Positions 17,790-26,752 of a DNA stretch of 64,000 nucleotides are shown piece after piece; position 1 is the first letter of the stretch, and the number at the start of each line of letters is the position of its first letter. Source of the stretch: Pandoraea commovens (lineage in GTDB: Bacteria; Pseudomonadota; Gammaproteobacteria; Burkholderiales; Burkholderiaceae); NCBI RefSeq assembly GCF_902459615.1, contig NZ_CABPSA010000001.1:1240001-1304000 (forward strand), given 5' to 3'. Both the position numbers and the translations under genes were made by a program. The notes under the pieces are model-generated. The model searched no databases and was not told the origin of the DNA. It saw only the letters and a list, made by a program, of their open reading frames with translations.

Positions 17790-19136
17790 ATGAGCTCGTC
17801 CCCCTCGTCCTACCCGGGCGGTGCACAGCCGCATCCCGGCAACAGCGCTGCCCCTGTGGCGGCCAGTGCCGAACAGCGCGACGCGCTGTACCGCAAGCTG
17901 ACCTGGCACATCATCCCGTTCCTCTTTCTCGCGTTCATCGTCGCGTACATCGACCGCGTGAACGTGAGCTTCGCCAAGCTGGAGATGCTCTCCGACCTGT
18001 CGCTGTCCGAGACCGTGTATGGCGCAGGTGCGGGTGTGTTCTTCCTGGGCTATTTCCTCTTCGAGGTGCCGAGCAACCTGATCCTGCATCGCGTGGGCGC
18101 GCGCATGTGGATCGCGCGCATCATGGTGACGTGGTCGATCATTTCCTGCCTGACGATGTTCACGCAGGGACCGATGTCCTTCTACGCGCTGCGCTTCCTG
18201 CTCGGCGTGGCCGAAGCGGGCTTCTTCCCCGGCATCGTGCTCTATCTGGCCACGTGGTTCCCGTCGAACAAGCGCTCGCAAATCATTGCGCTGTTCATGG
18301 TCGCCATTCCCGTCTCGGGCGCCATCGGCGGCCCGCTCTCCGGCTGGATCATGCAGCACTTCGGCGGCATGCACGGTTATGCAGGCTGGCAATGGCTGTT
18401 TCTGCTCGAAGGCATTGCGTCGCTGCTCGTCGGCATCGCAGCGTTCTTCGTGCTTCAGGACCGGATCGAAACGGTCAAGTGGCTGAACGCGGACGAAAAA
18501 CGTCTGCTCGCACAAGACCTTGCCGCCGACGACAGCACCCGCGCGCATCACAGCGTGCGTCAGGTGTTCGGCAGCGGCCGCGTGTGGCTGCTCGGCCTGT
18601 TGTACTTCTGCATCGCCATGGGCAACTACGGCCTCGTGTTCTGGCTGCCGACGATGATTCGCGCTGCAGGCGTCGCCAACCTTGGCAACATCGGCCTGCT
18701 CTCTGCGGTGCCGTCGCTGGTGAGCGCTGTTGCGATGATTCTCGTCGCGCGTCATGCCGACCGGCACAACGAACGCCGCATGCATGTGGCCGTGTGCTGC
18801 CTGCTGGGCGCGGCCGGGATGGTCGCCTCGGTGCTGCTCGCGCAGCATCTCTGGTGGTCGATGGCGGCATTGATCGTCGCGGCGATCGGCATCAACTCGA
18901 TTGCGCCGGTCTTCTGGGGCATTCCCACGGCGATGATGGGCGGTGCAGGCGCGGCCGCCGCCATCGCGCTGATCAATTCGACCGGCAACCTCGCGGGCTT
19001 CGTCAGCCCGTACGTCATCGGCTTTCTCAAAGACAGCACCGGGCAGTTGCTGCCGGGCATGATCGTGCTGGCGTGTGCGCTGGTCGGCGGGGCATGCATC
19101 GTGATGTCGCTCAAGCCTCAACGGAGTCGTGCATGA
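17790..19136 (+). CDS. MFS transporter, ACS (anion:cation symporter) type
   Basis: Twelve-helix permease of 448 residues similar to the glucarate/galactarate/tartrate/phthalate importers. Family features include FIVAYIDRVNVSFA in helix 1, FFLGYFLFEVPSNLILHRVGAR in helices 2-3 and RFLLGVAEAGFFPG in helix 4. The ATG follows CACGGAG. It opens an operon: its stop codon overlaps the start of the next gene (ATGA), and two more catabolic genes follow. The context suggests uptake of an aldonic or other hydroxy acid. Confidence 0.93.
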   Translation: MSSSPSSYPGGAQPHPGNSAAPVAASAEQRDALYRKLTWHIIPFLFLAFIVAYIDRVNVSFAKLEMLSDLSLSETVYGAGAGVFFLGYFLFEVPSNLILHRVGARMWIARIMVTWSIISCLTMFTQGPMSFYALRFLLGVAEAGFFPGIVLYLATWFPSNKRSQIIALFMVAIPVSGAIGGPLSGWIMQHFGGMHGYAGWQWLFLLEGIASLLVGIAAFFVLQDRIETVKWLNADEKRLLAQDLAADDSTRAHHSVRQVFGSGRVWLLGLLYFCIAMGNYGLVFWLPTMIRAAGVANLGNIGLLSAVPSLVSAVAMILVARHADRHNERRMHVAVCCLLGAAGMVASVLLAQHLWWSMAALIVAAIGINSIAPVFWGIPTAMMGGAGAAAAIALINSTGNLAGFVSPYVIGFLKDSTGQLLPGMIVLACALVGGACIVMSLKPQRSRA

Positions 19137-19921
19137 GTTTTCCCGTCTGTCTCGTGACCGGTGCCGCTACTGGCATCGGTGCGGCCACCGCCCTGCGTTT
19201 TGCGCAGGACGGCTGGGCCGTGGCCATCAACAATTTCGACGACAGCACGCGTGCGGCCGCCGAAGCGGTCGCGGCGCAATGCCGTGACGCAGGTGCGCAA
19301 ACGCTCGTCGTCGATGCCGACGTGGGTGACGACGCCGCCTGCCGCCGCATGGCGGACGCCGTCGGCGCGAAATGGGGGCGCCTTGACGCCCTCATCAACA
19401 GCGCCGGGACCACGCGCGTGATCCCGCACGGCGATCTCGACGCCATCGACGCCGTCGAGTTCGAGCGCATCTATCGCGTGAACCTCATCGGCATGTTCCA
19501 GATGACGCGCGCCGCTGCGCCGTTGCTGCGGGAGCGTCCGGTGTCTGCGGCATCGGCGATGTCGGCATCGGTCGTCAACATCTCGTCGCTGGCGTCGCTC
19601 AACGGCACGGGGTCGTCGATTGCTTACGCGGCCTCGAAGGGCGCGGTCAACGCGCTCACGCTCTCGCTCGCCCGCAACCTCGCGCCGCAAGTACGTGTGA
19701 ACGCCATCGCGCCGGGCATGGTCGACGACGGCCTGCTGCGCCGCGTGCTCGGTGACGAGGCGTACGGCCGGGTGGTTGAAGGCATGCGTGAGAACTCGCC
19801 GCTCAAGCGTGTCTCGCAACCGTCTGAAGTTGCCGAACTGGCGTGGTTCCTCGCCGCCCGCGCACCGGCGATGACGGGTCAGGTGCTCGCCATCGAGAAC
19901 GGGCTGCTGCTCAATACCTGA
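19133..19921 (+). CDS. short-chain dehydrogenase in sugar-acid operon
   Basis: SDR of 262 residues with the cofactor loop TGAATGIG (about residues 9-16), NSAG in place of the usual NNAG, Ser in NISSLASL and the catalytic YAASKGA. The C-terminal half has the typical [13 protein letters not shown] stretch. It is translationally coupled to the transporter through a 4-base ATGA overlap. In this operon it would oxidise a hydroxyl (or sugar lactol) of the imported compound before dehydration by the next enzyme; that order is inference. Confidence 0.92.
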   Translation: MSFPVCLVTGAATGIGAATALRFAQDGWAVAINNFDDSTRAAAEAVAAQCRDAGAQTLVVDADVGDDAACRRMADAVGAKWGRLDALINSAGTTRVIPHGDLDAIDAVEFERIYRVNLIGMFQMTRAAAPLLRERPVSAASAMSASVVNISSLASLNGTGSSIAYAASKGAVNALTLSLARNLAPQVRVNAIAPGMVDDGLLRRVLGDEAYGRVVEGMRENSPLKRVSQPSEVAELAWFLAARAPAMTGQVLAIENGLLLNT

Positions 19922-19974
19922 TCGACCTCGGGTCGACGCATGCACAGCCGCCACAAAAGCATAAGGAAGTCCCC

Positions 19975-21717
19975 ATGACAGATCTGCACAAACACCGCTC
20001 CCGCACGGTCACCGAAGGCGTCACGCGCACCCCGCATCGCGCCTTCCTGCGCGCGACCGGCCTCGACGACGCCGCCATCGACAAACCGTTCGTCGCTATC
20101 GTCGACACGTTCGGCGAGAACACGCCCTGCTCCATGTCGCTGAATCAGATTTCGGACAACGTGCGCCTGGGCGTGGCCGCCGGTGGCGGCGTACCGATTC
20201 GCGGCTCGGCCATCTCGGTATCCGACGGCACGTCGATGAACCATTCAGGCATGCGCTTCTCGCTGGTCTCGCGCGAGACGATTGCCGACAGCGTGGAGCT
20301 GTTCGTGCGCGCGCATTGCTACGACGCGCTCGTTGGCGTGGCGGGGTGCGACAAGACGCTGCCCGGCATTCTGATGGGCATGGTGCGCGTGAACGTGCCC
20401 GGCGTGTTCCTCTTCGGTGGCGCGATGCTGCCCGGCGTTGCCCCCGACGGCTCGCAGGCCACCATCCTCACCGCCATCGAAGCGGTCGGCACGGCCCAGC
20501 GCGGCGATATGTCCGCCGAGACGCTGCGCGGCATCGAAAAGCGTTGCACGCCCACCGCAGGCTCGTGCCCCGGTCAGTTCACGGCTAACACGATGGCGAT
20601 GGTCGCGGAAGTGCTCGGCCTCGCGCCGCTCGGGTCCGCGATGGTGCCCGCCGTCTACAGCGAACGGATCGCGATTGCGCGTCGCGCTGGCGAGAACGTG
20701 ATGCGTGCGCTGCGTAACGGCGGACCGCTGCCGCGCGACCTCGTCACGCGCAAGAGTCTCGAGAACGCCTGCGCCGCCGTGGCGGCGACCGGCGGCTCGA
20801 CCAATGCCATGCTGCACATCCCTGCCATTGCCCACGAGGCGGGCATCGAGTTCACGCTCGACGACGTCTCCGAAGTCCTCGCGCGCACGCCGCTCATCGG
20901 CGACATGCAGCCCGGCGGACGCTATCTGGCCGTCGACCTGCATCATGTCGGCGGCGTGCCTGCGGTGCTCAACGCGCTGCTCGCAGGCGGACATATTCAC
21001 GGCGACACGCTCACGCAAACGGGTGAGACGCTCGCCGACGCGCTGCGCGCCTTCCCCGGCCCCGACGGCCGCGTGGTCAAGCCGCACACCGAACCGCTCT
21101 CGCCCAACGCGGGACTGGTCGTGCTGCGCGGCAACCTCGCGCCCGACGGCGCGGCGCTCAAGACCGCAGGCCTGAAGCACCTCACGTTCACCGGCACCGC
21201 CCGCGTGTTCGAGACGGAAGAGGACTGCATGGCCGTGGTGTCCGCGCAGACGTACCGCGAGGGCGATGTGCTCGTGATTCGCAACGAAGGCCCCAAGGGC
21301 GGACCGGGCATGCGCGAGATGCTGAGCGTGACGGCAGCGATCTACGGGCAAGGGATGGGCGAGAAGGTCGCGCTGCTCACGGACGGCCGCTTCTCGGGTG
21401 CGACGCGCGGCATGTGCATCGGTTACGTCGGCCCCGAGGCGGCGGCGGGCGGGCCGATTCGCCTACTTCGGGACGGCGATACCATCCACATCGACGCAAT
21501 CAAGGGTAAGCTCGACGTCGAACTCTCCGACGAAGCACTCGCCGCGCGGGCCGCCGAGGCCAAACCGTTCGTGCGCGGCCGTCTGGGCGGCGTACTGGAA
21601 AAGTACGAAGCGCTCGTGCGGCCCGCCAAGCTGGGCGCGGTGACCCATTCGGGGGCCGTGGAATGGCCCTACGAAGCGTCTATCGGGGAGACGCCAACCC
21701 ACGAGGACCCGAATTGA
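19975..21717 (+). CDS. IlvD/Edd-family dehydratase, likely sugar-acid dehydratase
   Basis: A 580-residue Fe-S dehydratase of the IlvD/Edd family. Cluster ligands are visible as ENTPCSM, AGCDK and [12 protein letters not shown], and the family core [19 protein letters not shown] is well kept. Members act on dihydroxy acids or aldonates (arabinonate, xylonate, gluconate), giving 2-keto-3-deoxy acids. The genomic setting (ACS transporter, SDR, beta-hydroxyacid dehydrogenase, LysR) and differences from biosynthetic IlvD (for example TSMNH for ISMGH) argue for a catabolic sugar-acid substrate. The ATG follows AAGGAAG; the 53-base gap after the SDR and the 1-base overlap with the next gene indicate one operon. 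Confidence 0.88.
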   Translation: MTDLHKHRSRTVTEGVTRTPHRAFLRATGLDDAAIDKPFVAIVDTFGENTPCSMSLNQISDNVRLGVAAGGGVPIRGSAISVSDGTSMNHSGMRFSLVSRETIADSVELFVRAHCYDALVGVAGCDKTLPGILMGMVRVNVPGVFLFGGAMLPGVAPDGSQATILTAIEAVGTAQRGDMSAETLRGIEKRCTPTAGSCPGQFTANTMAMVAEVLGLAPLGSAMVPAVYSERIAIARRAGENVMRALRNGGPLPRDLVTRKSLENACAAVAATGGSTNAMLHIPAIAHEAGIEFTLDDVSEVLARTPLIGDMQPGGRYLAVDLHHVGGVPAVLNALLAGGHIHGDTLTQTGETLADALRAFPGPDGRVVKPHTEPLSPNAGLVVLRGNLAPDGAALKTAGLKHLTFTGTARVFETEEDCMAVVSAQTYREGDVLVIRNEGPKGGPGMREMLSVTAAIYGQGMGEKVALLTDGRFSGATRGMCIGYVGPEAAAGGPIRLLRDGDTIHIDAIKGKLDVELSDEALAARAAEAKPFVRGRLGGVLEKYEALVRPAKLGAVTHSGAVEWPYEASIGETPTHEDPN

Positions 21718-22607
21718 TGACTACCCCACGCGTAGGCTTTTGCGGCATCGGCCGCATGGGCGAACCCATGACGCAGCGGCTCCTCGCCGCTGGCCACGAC
21801 GTCGCCGTCTGGAACCGTTCTGCCGCCAAGCTCGGCGCGCTGACCGATGCCGGTGCGATGGCCTGTGTGACGCCACAGGCGCTCGGCGAATGCGTCGACA
21901 TCGCCCTGCTCTGTCTGGGTGATGGAAAGGCTGTCGAGCAGGTGGTATTCGGTGAGCACGGGCTCGTGCACGCCGCAACGCCCCCGCGCTATCTCGTCGA
22001 TCACTCGACGCTCTCGCCCGCCCTCACCCGCAATCTCGCAAAGCGCTGGGCTGAGGCCACCGGCAGCGTCTGGATCGACGCCCCGGTCTCCGGCGGCACG
22101 GGCGGCGCGCAGGCAGGCACGCTGGCTATCATGGCGGGCGGTCCCGCCGAGGCTATCGAAGCCGTGACGCCGGTGCTGCGCGCGTTCTCGTCGCGCGTCA
22201 CCCGCATGGGCGACATCGGCGCGGGTCAGACGACCAAGCTCGCCAATCAGGCCATCGTCGCGACGACGCTCGCCGGTCTGGCCGAAGCCTTCGTGCTGGC
22301 CAAGCGTAGCGGCATCGACACGGCGGCGGTGCCGTCGGCGTTGCAAGGCGGCTGGGCCGATTCCGTCCTCATGCAGACGCTCTGGCCGCGCATGGTCACG
22401 CCGCCCGAGTTCGCCACCGGCACGGTGCGCGTGATTCTGAAGGACCTCGATGCGATTGCCGAACTGGCGCACGCGAGCGCGACCGTGCAGCGGGTGCTGC
22501 CGGAAGTGCGTCGTTTGCTGAAGGACGCCGCAGAGCGCGGCATGGCGGACTGGGACCTGTCGCAAGTGTTCCGCATCGGCGAAGCGGAGAGCGCGCCGGA
22601 CGCCTGA
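21717..22607 (+). CDS. beta-hydroxyacid dehydrogenase (HIBADH family)
   Basis: NAD(P)-dependent oxidoreductase of 296 residues, of the 3-hydroxyisobutyrate/tartronate-semialdehyde reductase family. The Rossmann loop reads GFCGIGRMGEPM, the substrate loop DAPVSGGTGGAQAGTLAIMA, and the catalytic Lys lies in GAGQTTKLANQ. Its start overlaps the dehydratase stop by one base (TGATG). In the operon it could reduce a 3-carbon semialdehyde formed by cleavage of the keto acid, but no aldolase is encoded here, so that step must come from elsewhere or the pathway differs. A bidirectional terminator follows. Confidence 0.92.
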   Translation: MTTPRVGFCGIGRMGEPMTQRLLAAGHDVAVWNRSAAKLGALTDAGAMACVTPQALGECVDIALLCLGDGKAVEQVVFGEHGLVHAATPPRYLVDHSTLSPALTRNLAKRWAEATGSVWIDAPVSGGTGGAQAGTLAIMAGGPAEAIEAVTPVLRAFSSRVTRMGDIGAGQTTKLANQAIVATTLAGLAEAFVLAKRSGIDTAAVPSALQGGWADSVLMQTLWPRMVTPPEFATGTVRVILKDLDAIAELAHASATVQRVLPEVRRLLKDAAERGMADWDLSQVFRIGEAESAPDA

Positions 22608-22626
22608 CGTCAGGCTCGCCGCCCCA

Positions 22627-22664
22627 TGAAAAAAGCCATGCCCGTCGATGGGCATGGCTTTTTG
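22627..22664. terminator. bidirectional Rho-independent terminator
   Basis: Stem GCCATGCCC / GGGCATGGC (22635-22643 with 22650-22658) flanked by A-run and T-run, so it can stop both the sugar-acid operon on the plus strand and the convergent binding-protein gene. Confidence 0.9.
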
Positions 22665-22696
22665 TCTTTCGGGGACGTCTGCTACGAGTTGGAGAC

Positions 22697-24319
22697 TTAC
22701 TTGACCTTCACCGCCGAGAAGTCCTGACGGCCGAACGGGCTGACCTGATAGCCCGACACGTCGGTGCGCGTGATCACGGCCGCGATCGGATGCGCCAGCG
22801 GAATCCACAGCGCGTCGTCCTTGATCGTCTTCTGTGCCGCCTGATACTTGGCGGTGCGCGCCGCGATGTCGTGCGTGCGCTTGCCGTCGCTGATCAGCTT
22901 GTCGAGATTGGCGTCGCAGAAACGAGCGAAGTTCGTGCCCGAGGTGACGGCCGCACAGCTGAACTGCGGCGTGAGGAAGTTGTCCGGATCGCCGTTGTCA
23001 CCCGACCAGCCCATGAACAGCAGGTCATGCTCGCCTGCCTTGCCGCGACGAATCAGCTCGCCCCACTCCACCGTCTTGATCTGCGCCTTCACGCCGATCT
23101 TCGCCAGATCGCTTTGCAGCATCTCGGCACCCACGCGCGGGTTCGGATTGAGCAGACTGCCTGCCGGACGCGTCCAGATCGTCGTCTCGAAACCTTGCGG
23201 GAAACCGGCGTCCGCCAGCAACTTCTTCGCGCGATCGATGTTGTGCGGATAGTCCGGCACGTTCTTCGCATAGCTCCACGTGTTCGGCGGATACACGTTC
23301 ACCGCCGGCGTCGCCGTGCCTTCGAACACCTGCTTCACGTAGCTCGTCTTGTCGAACGCGAGGTTCAGCGCCTGACGCACGCGCACGTCGTTCAACGGCT
23401 TGTGCTGTGTGTTGATGGCGACGAAGGCCGTCATGAAGGCGGGCGTCTCGACCACCTTGAGCGCCTTGTCGCCACGCGCGGCCTGCACGTCGAGCGGCTT
23501 GGGCGACAACGCGATCTGGCACTCGCCGACCTTGACCTTCTGCGCACGCACAGCAGGGTCCGGCACGATCGTGTAGATCAGACGCTCGGACGCCGGTGCG
23601 CCGCCAAAGTACGCCTTGTTGGCGTCGTACCGCACCACGCTGTCCTTCTGATAGCTACGGAAGACGAACGGACCGGTGCCGATCGGACGCGCGTTGAGTT
23701 CATCCGTCTTGTTCGCCGCGACGAGCTTGTCGGCGTACTCGGCCGAATAGATCGACGCGAAGCCCATCGACAGCATCGAGAGGAACACGGCGTCCGGCTC
23801 GGAGAGCGTGAAGCGCACCGTGTTGTCGTCGACCTTCTGCACCGACTTGATCAGCTTGCCCAGCGACAGCGACTGCGCATGCGGGAAGCCCGACGGCGTG
23901 AGCTTGTGCCACGGCGCGTTGTCGTTGAGCATGCGGTCGAACGTGAAGACGACGTCGTCGGCATTGAATGCGCGCGTCGGCTTGAAGAGATCGTTGCTGT
24001 GGAAGCTAACGTTCGGGCGCAGCGTGAACGTGTACGTGAGGCCGTCCGGCGTCACTTCCCATTTCGTCGCCAGACTCGGCACGACCTTGGCTTGCGCGGC
24101 ATCGAACTCGACCAGACGGTTGAACACCGGATCGGCCGATGCGTTGGTCGTGGTGAGCGAGTTATAGCGCACGACATCAAACCCTTCCGGGCTGGCTTCG
24201 GTGCAGACGGTGAGCGGTTTGGCGTTCGCTGCCAGCGGAATCAGCGGCAAAGCGAGCGCGGTGAGTACGGCGGCGAGGGTATGGCGAGGATGGCGGGATG
24301 CAAGCGAGCGACGACGCAT
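22697..24319 (-). CDS. DppA-type ABC substrate-binding protein
   Basis: Periplasmic solute-binding protein, family 5 (peptide/nickel/opine type), 540 residues. Signal peptide of about 33 residues (MRRRSLASRHPRH, hydrophobic core, cleavage near ANA-K); ribosome site GGAGAAG before the ATG. The mature start KPLTVCTEASPEGFDVVRYN and internal NARPIGTGPFVFRSYQKDSVV are typical of dipeptide-binding DppA proteins. No permease or ATPase genes accompany it, so it probably feeds a dpp transporter encoded elsewhere. It lies downstream, on the same strand, of the Fur-box-linked gene at 24470; a short dyad GCATAT-N6-ATATGC at 24415-24432 lies in the gap. Confidence 0.92.
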   Translation of the reverse strand: MRRRSLASRHPRHTLAAVLTALALPLIPLAANAKPLTVCTEASPEGFDVVRYNSLTTTNASADPVFNRLVEFDAAQAKVVPSLATKWEVTPDGLTYTFTLRPNVSFHSNDLFKPTRAFNADDVVFTFDRMLNDNAPWHKLTPSGFPHAQSLSLGKLIKSVQKVDDNTVRFTLSEPDAVFLSMLSMGFASIYSAEYADKLVAANKTDELNARPIGTGPFVFRSYQKDSVVRYDANKAYFGGAPASERLIYTIVPDPAVRAQKVKVGECQIALSPKPLDVQAARGDKALKVVETPAFMTAFVAINTQHKPLNDVRVRQALNLAFDKTSYVKQVFEGTATPAVNVYPPNTWSYAKNVPDYPHNIDRAKKLLADAGFPQGFETTIWTRPAGSLLNPNPRVGAEMLQSDLAKIGVKAQIKTVEWGELIRRGKAGEHDLLFMGWSGDNGDPDNFLTPQFSCAAVTSGTNFARFCDANLDKLISDGKRTHDIAARTAKYQAAQKTIKDDALWIPLAHPIAAVITRTDVSGYQVSPFGRQDFSAVKVK

Positions 24320-24469
24320 GAGCTTCTTCTCCAGGAAGTCGATGACGGGCAGGACGAATGGCAAAACAACGGGCCAGAATAGCGCAAATTCAGGACCCCT
24401 GCCTTTGCGTCGCAGCATATGCATAGATATGCACGTGCAAATACCAAAAGGGAACGCAAAAAGGGAAAG

Positions 24470-25354
24470 TCAGTTCTGCCAACCGAAAGCGCGCATCCGA
24501 TGGACGATGCTGTCACGTGCGGCCACCACCGTCAGTCGCGAACTGACGGACATATCGTAGAGGTAGCGCGTTTGCCCGGCGTACGGGACGCTGACATACG
24601 GATGCGCGAGCAGCGGCACATCCGCCCCGGACGTCAATGACTCCCCCTCGCCCGCCAGTCTTGCCAGACACAAGCGATGCGCAGTGTCGCGCGCCACAGC
24701 GAACGGATCGAGCGCGCTCGGCGTCGGGCTCATGTGCGCGATCAGCGACGCATTTTCGTCGGTGCCCACTGGCGTCGGCGCGTGTGCGGCCAGTGCGACC
24801 GGGCCCTGCCCCATCGCGACGAAGAGCCACAGCCCCGCGTGCGCCATGTCGATCCACACCTTGCCGTGCGGACCGTCGCACTCCAGCGACGAGACGCCCG
24901 GCGTCGCCGTCGGCACGGGGGCCTGCGCAGGCGAGCATCGGAACCAGCGCCCGAAGATCCAGCGCAACGCAATGCGCTCCGACAGAAACCGATGACGCAT
25001 TTGCGTGCGCGGCAACCGGCGCGCCAGTGAGTGCTCGGCCGCCGAGAGCCAGGTCGCGCCGTCGTCCGGGCCACCGGCCGCCGCGCCCGTCGCCCCGAAG
25101 GGACGACCCGCCAGCAGAAAACGCCACAGCCAAAGCTCGTCGCTGCCGCATTGAGGGGAAGGCGAAACGGCGGTGTGTTGCCCGCCGTTGCCCTGCTTTG
25201 CTGCTTCGATGTCGCTACTCGCCAGCGCGCGATTCTGCGCGCCACCCGTGAGCTTGCGGTCGCCCTGTCCGAACTGCCCGAGCGGCACGTAAGTCATGGA
25301 AGGTGTGGGAATCGATGCTACGCGCGGCGTTAGATCGACCGTTCGTTTCAACAT
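24470..25354 (-). CDS. degenerate phosphopantetheinyl-transferase-like protein
   Basis: A 294-residue protein whose N-terminal half follows the Sfp-type 4'-phosphopantetheinyl transferase layout: ELWLWRFLL (about 73-81), LSAAE...LARRLPRT (103-118), RHRFLSERIALRWIFGRWF (120-138), then GPHGKVWI (161-168) and a MAHAG in place of the FNLSHSG motif. Where active enzymes have the metal-binding GVDVE it reads ALAAH, and no W-x-KEA segment is visible, so catalysis by the known mechanism seems lost. A near-consensus Fur box lies 79 bases upstream, pointing to iron-regulated expression and perhaps a siderophore link, but no siderophore synthetase is in this window. ATG at 25354; a TTG two codons upstream has better spacing from GGAGG. 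Confidence 0.65.
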   Translation of the reverse strand: MLKRTVDLTPRVASIPTPSMTYVPLGQFGQGDRKLTGGAQNRALASSDIEAAKQGNGGQHTAVSPSPQCGSDELWLWRFLLAGRPFGATGAAAGGPDDGATWLSAAEHSLARRLPRTQMRHRFLSERIALRWIFGRWFRCSPAQAPVPTATPGVSSLECDGPHGKVWIDMAHAGLWLFVAMGQGPVALAAHAPTPVGTDENASLIAHMSPTPSALDPFAVARDTAHRLCLARLAGEGESLTSGADVPLLAHPYVSVPYAGQTRYLYDMSVSSRLTVVAARDSIVHRMRAFGWQN

Positions 25355-25432
25355 CAACAATGACGACCTCCACAGACGTGACTGCCGACGACTTGCACCG
25401 CTTGAGGCTGCGCCATCGGCAATCGCTTATTT

Positions 25433-25451
25433 GTTAATGAGAATCATTATC
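25433..25451. promoter_or_regulatory. Fur box
   Basis: GTTAATGAGAATCATTATC matches the 19-base Fur consensus at 17 positions. On the minus strand a TTGATA hexamer, a plausible -35 element, lies within it. It precedes only the PPTase-like gene; the gene on its right ends at 25613 and reads toward it. Confidence 0.8.
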
Positions 25452-25612
25452 AAATGGTAACACAAAGGTCTACGCGAAAGGAGTGACAAAGGCGTGGGAA
25501 TTCGCTTGTTTAAACGGGAGAACGCCCAGACGCGGCCAGCCGCGAAGGCGGCGACCGCATGAGCGCATCGGATTGGGAAATTTCGGAGGCTGACCGGGGT
25601 GCCCCGGTCGCT

Positions 25613-26524
25613 TCAGGCCCCGGCGGGCAGCGGCGGCCGGTAGCCGAGCGCGTGGCTCGCCGCCAGCGCCTCACGACGTACCGCTTCGCCAATGGGACTG
25701 TCCATGCGGGCGTCGAACCCGCCCGTTGCCCCGAGCGCGGTGATGACGCCGACGAGGCGGCCGTCGTAATTGAAGACGGGGGCGGCGATTGCACTGATGC
25801 CGGTCAGGTTCGTGTCGCGCACGCTGGCACCTTGCGCCGCACGCACCGAGGCTCGCAGTGCCCCGATAGGATCCGAGGCGTCGAGTTGTGTGCGGTGTTC
25901 CGGCGTGGCGTGCGCCAGTTCGCTCTCGGCCATGGCCAGCACCTGCGGGTCGTCGAGCAGGCCGAGGAAGACGCGACCGGCGGCCGACCAGAGGACTGAC
26001 ATCACCGAGCCGATCCGCACGTTGATCGTCACCGGCAGGCCCGGCTCCTCGAAGCGCACGATGGTCGGCCCCTTGTTGCCCATCACGGCAATGAAGCAGG
26101 TCACATCGAAGGCTTCGCGCAGACGCACCAGTGCCGGTTCGGCGGCCCGCACCGGGTCGGCCTGACGCATTGCGGCGACACCGAGCAGCATCGCTTCGAG
26201 GCCGAGGTAGTAGTGTTGCGAGTCGGCGTCCTGCGCGACGAGCCCTTCTTCCACGAGACTCATTAGATAGCGGTGAACCTTGGCGGGACTTTGCTGCACG
26301 TGCAGCGCCAATGCCGTCAGGCTCGCCCGGCCGCCCAGGCGGGCCAGTCCTTTGAGCACCACCATGCCGGTCTCTGCCGACTGCACGCGCTGGCGGCGGC
26401 CGCGCTCGCGGGGTGCATCTAGAGCGTCGCCGGTCGAGACGGCGGCCGCGTCGGCGGCTGCCTCGCGGGAAAGCGTAGCCGCACTTCGCGGGCGGCCTGC
26501 TGTGGGTCGTTTGCTTGTCGTCAT
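25613..26524 (-). CDS. IclR-family regulator
   Basis: IclR-type regulator of 303 residues: a Ser/Ala/Arg-rich N-terminal tail of about 45 residues, a winged helix (MVVLKGLARLGGRASLTALA, LVEEGLVAQD) at roughly 53-110 and a C-terminal IclR effector domain (SAIAAPVFNYDGRLVGVITA). The ATG at 26524 is chosen because the frame upstream enters the divergent promoter. It faces the P450-reductase fusion gene across 228 bases and is the likely regulator of it. A 17-base GC hairpin (25592-25609) lies just beyond its stop. Confidence 0.92.
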   Translation of the reverse strand: MTTSKRPTAGRPRSAATLSREAAADAAAVSTGDALDAPRERGRRQRVQSAETGMVVLKGLARLGGRASLTALALHVQQSPAKVHRYLMSLVEEGLVAQDADSQHYYLGLEAMLLGVAAMRQADPVRAAEPALVRLREAFDVTCFIAVMGNKGPTIVRFEEPGLPVTINVRIGSVMSVLWSAAGRVFLGLLDDPQVLAMAESELAHATPEHRTQLDASDPIGALRASVRAAQGASVRDTNLTGISAIAAPVFNYDGRLVGVITALGATGGFDARMDSPIGEAVRREALAASHALGYRPPLPAGA

Positions 26525-26598
26525 CGGCGAGATTTTAAGATGCAAACCAATGTTGCTCGATGTCGACAAGTCTAGAGGTTAACCCCAGTCCACTAATT

Positions 26599-26623
26599 TA
26601 CGCTATGCGTATTATATTTACGC
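26599..26623. promoter_or_regulatory. candidate IclR operator (triple TACGC half-sites)
   Basis: TACGC-TAT-GCGTA-N7-TACGC: three copies of one 5-base half-site in alternating orientation, forming two overlapping palindromes in an unusually AT-rich stretch between the IclR gene and the P450 gene. Position and symmetry suggest the operator; not proven. Confidence 0.5.
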
Positions 26624-26752
26624 TTAACAGATTCAGAGAATGTGACAGGCTACGCTCCTCTACACTTGATTCATTGTGTGCGTCGCCGCGCGGCCCTTCG
26701 CAGGTCGCTGCCGTATTCTCACACCGGACTAAACGCCTCAGAGAGCGAGCGG

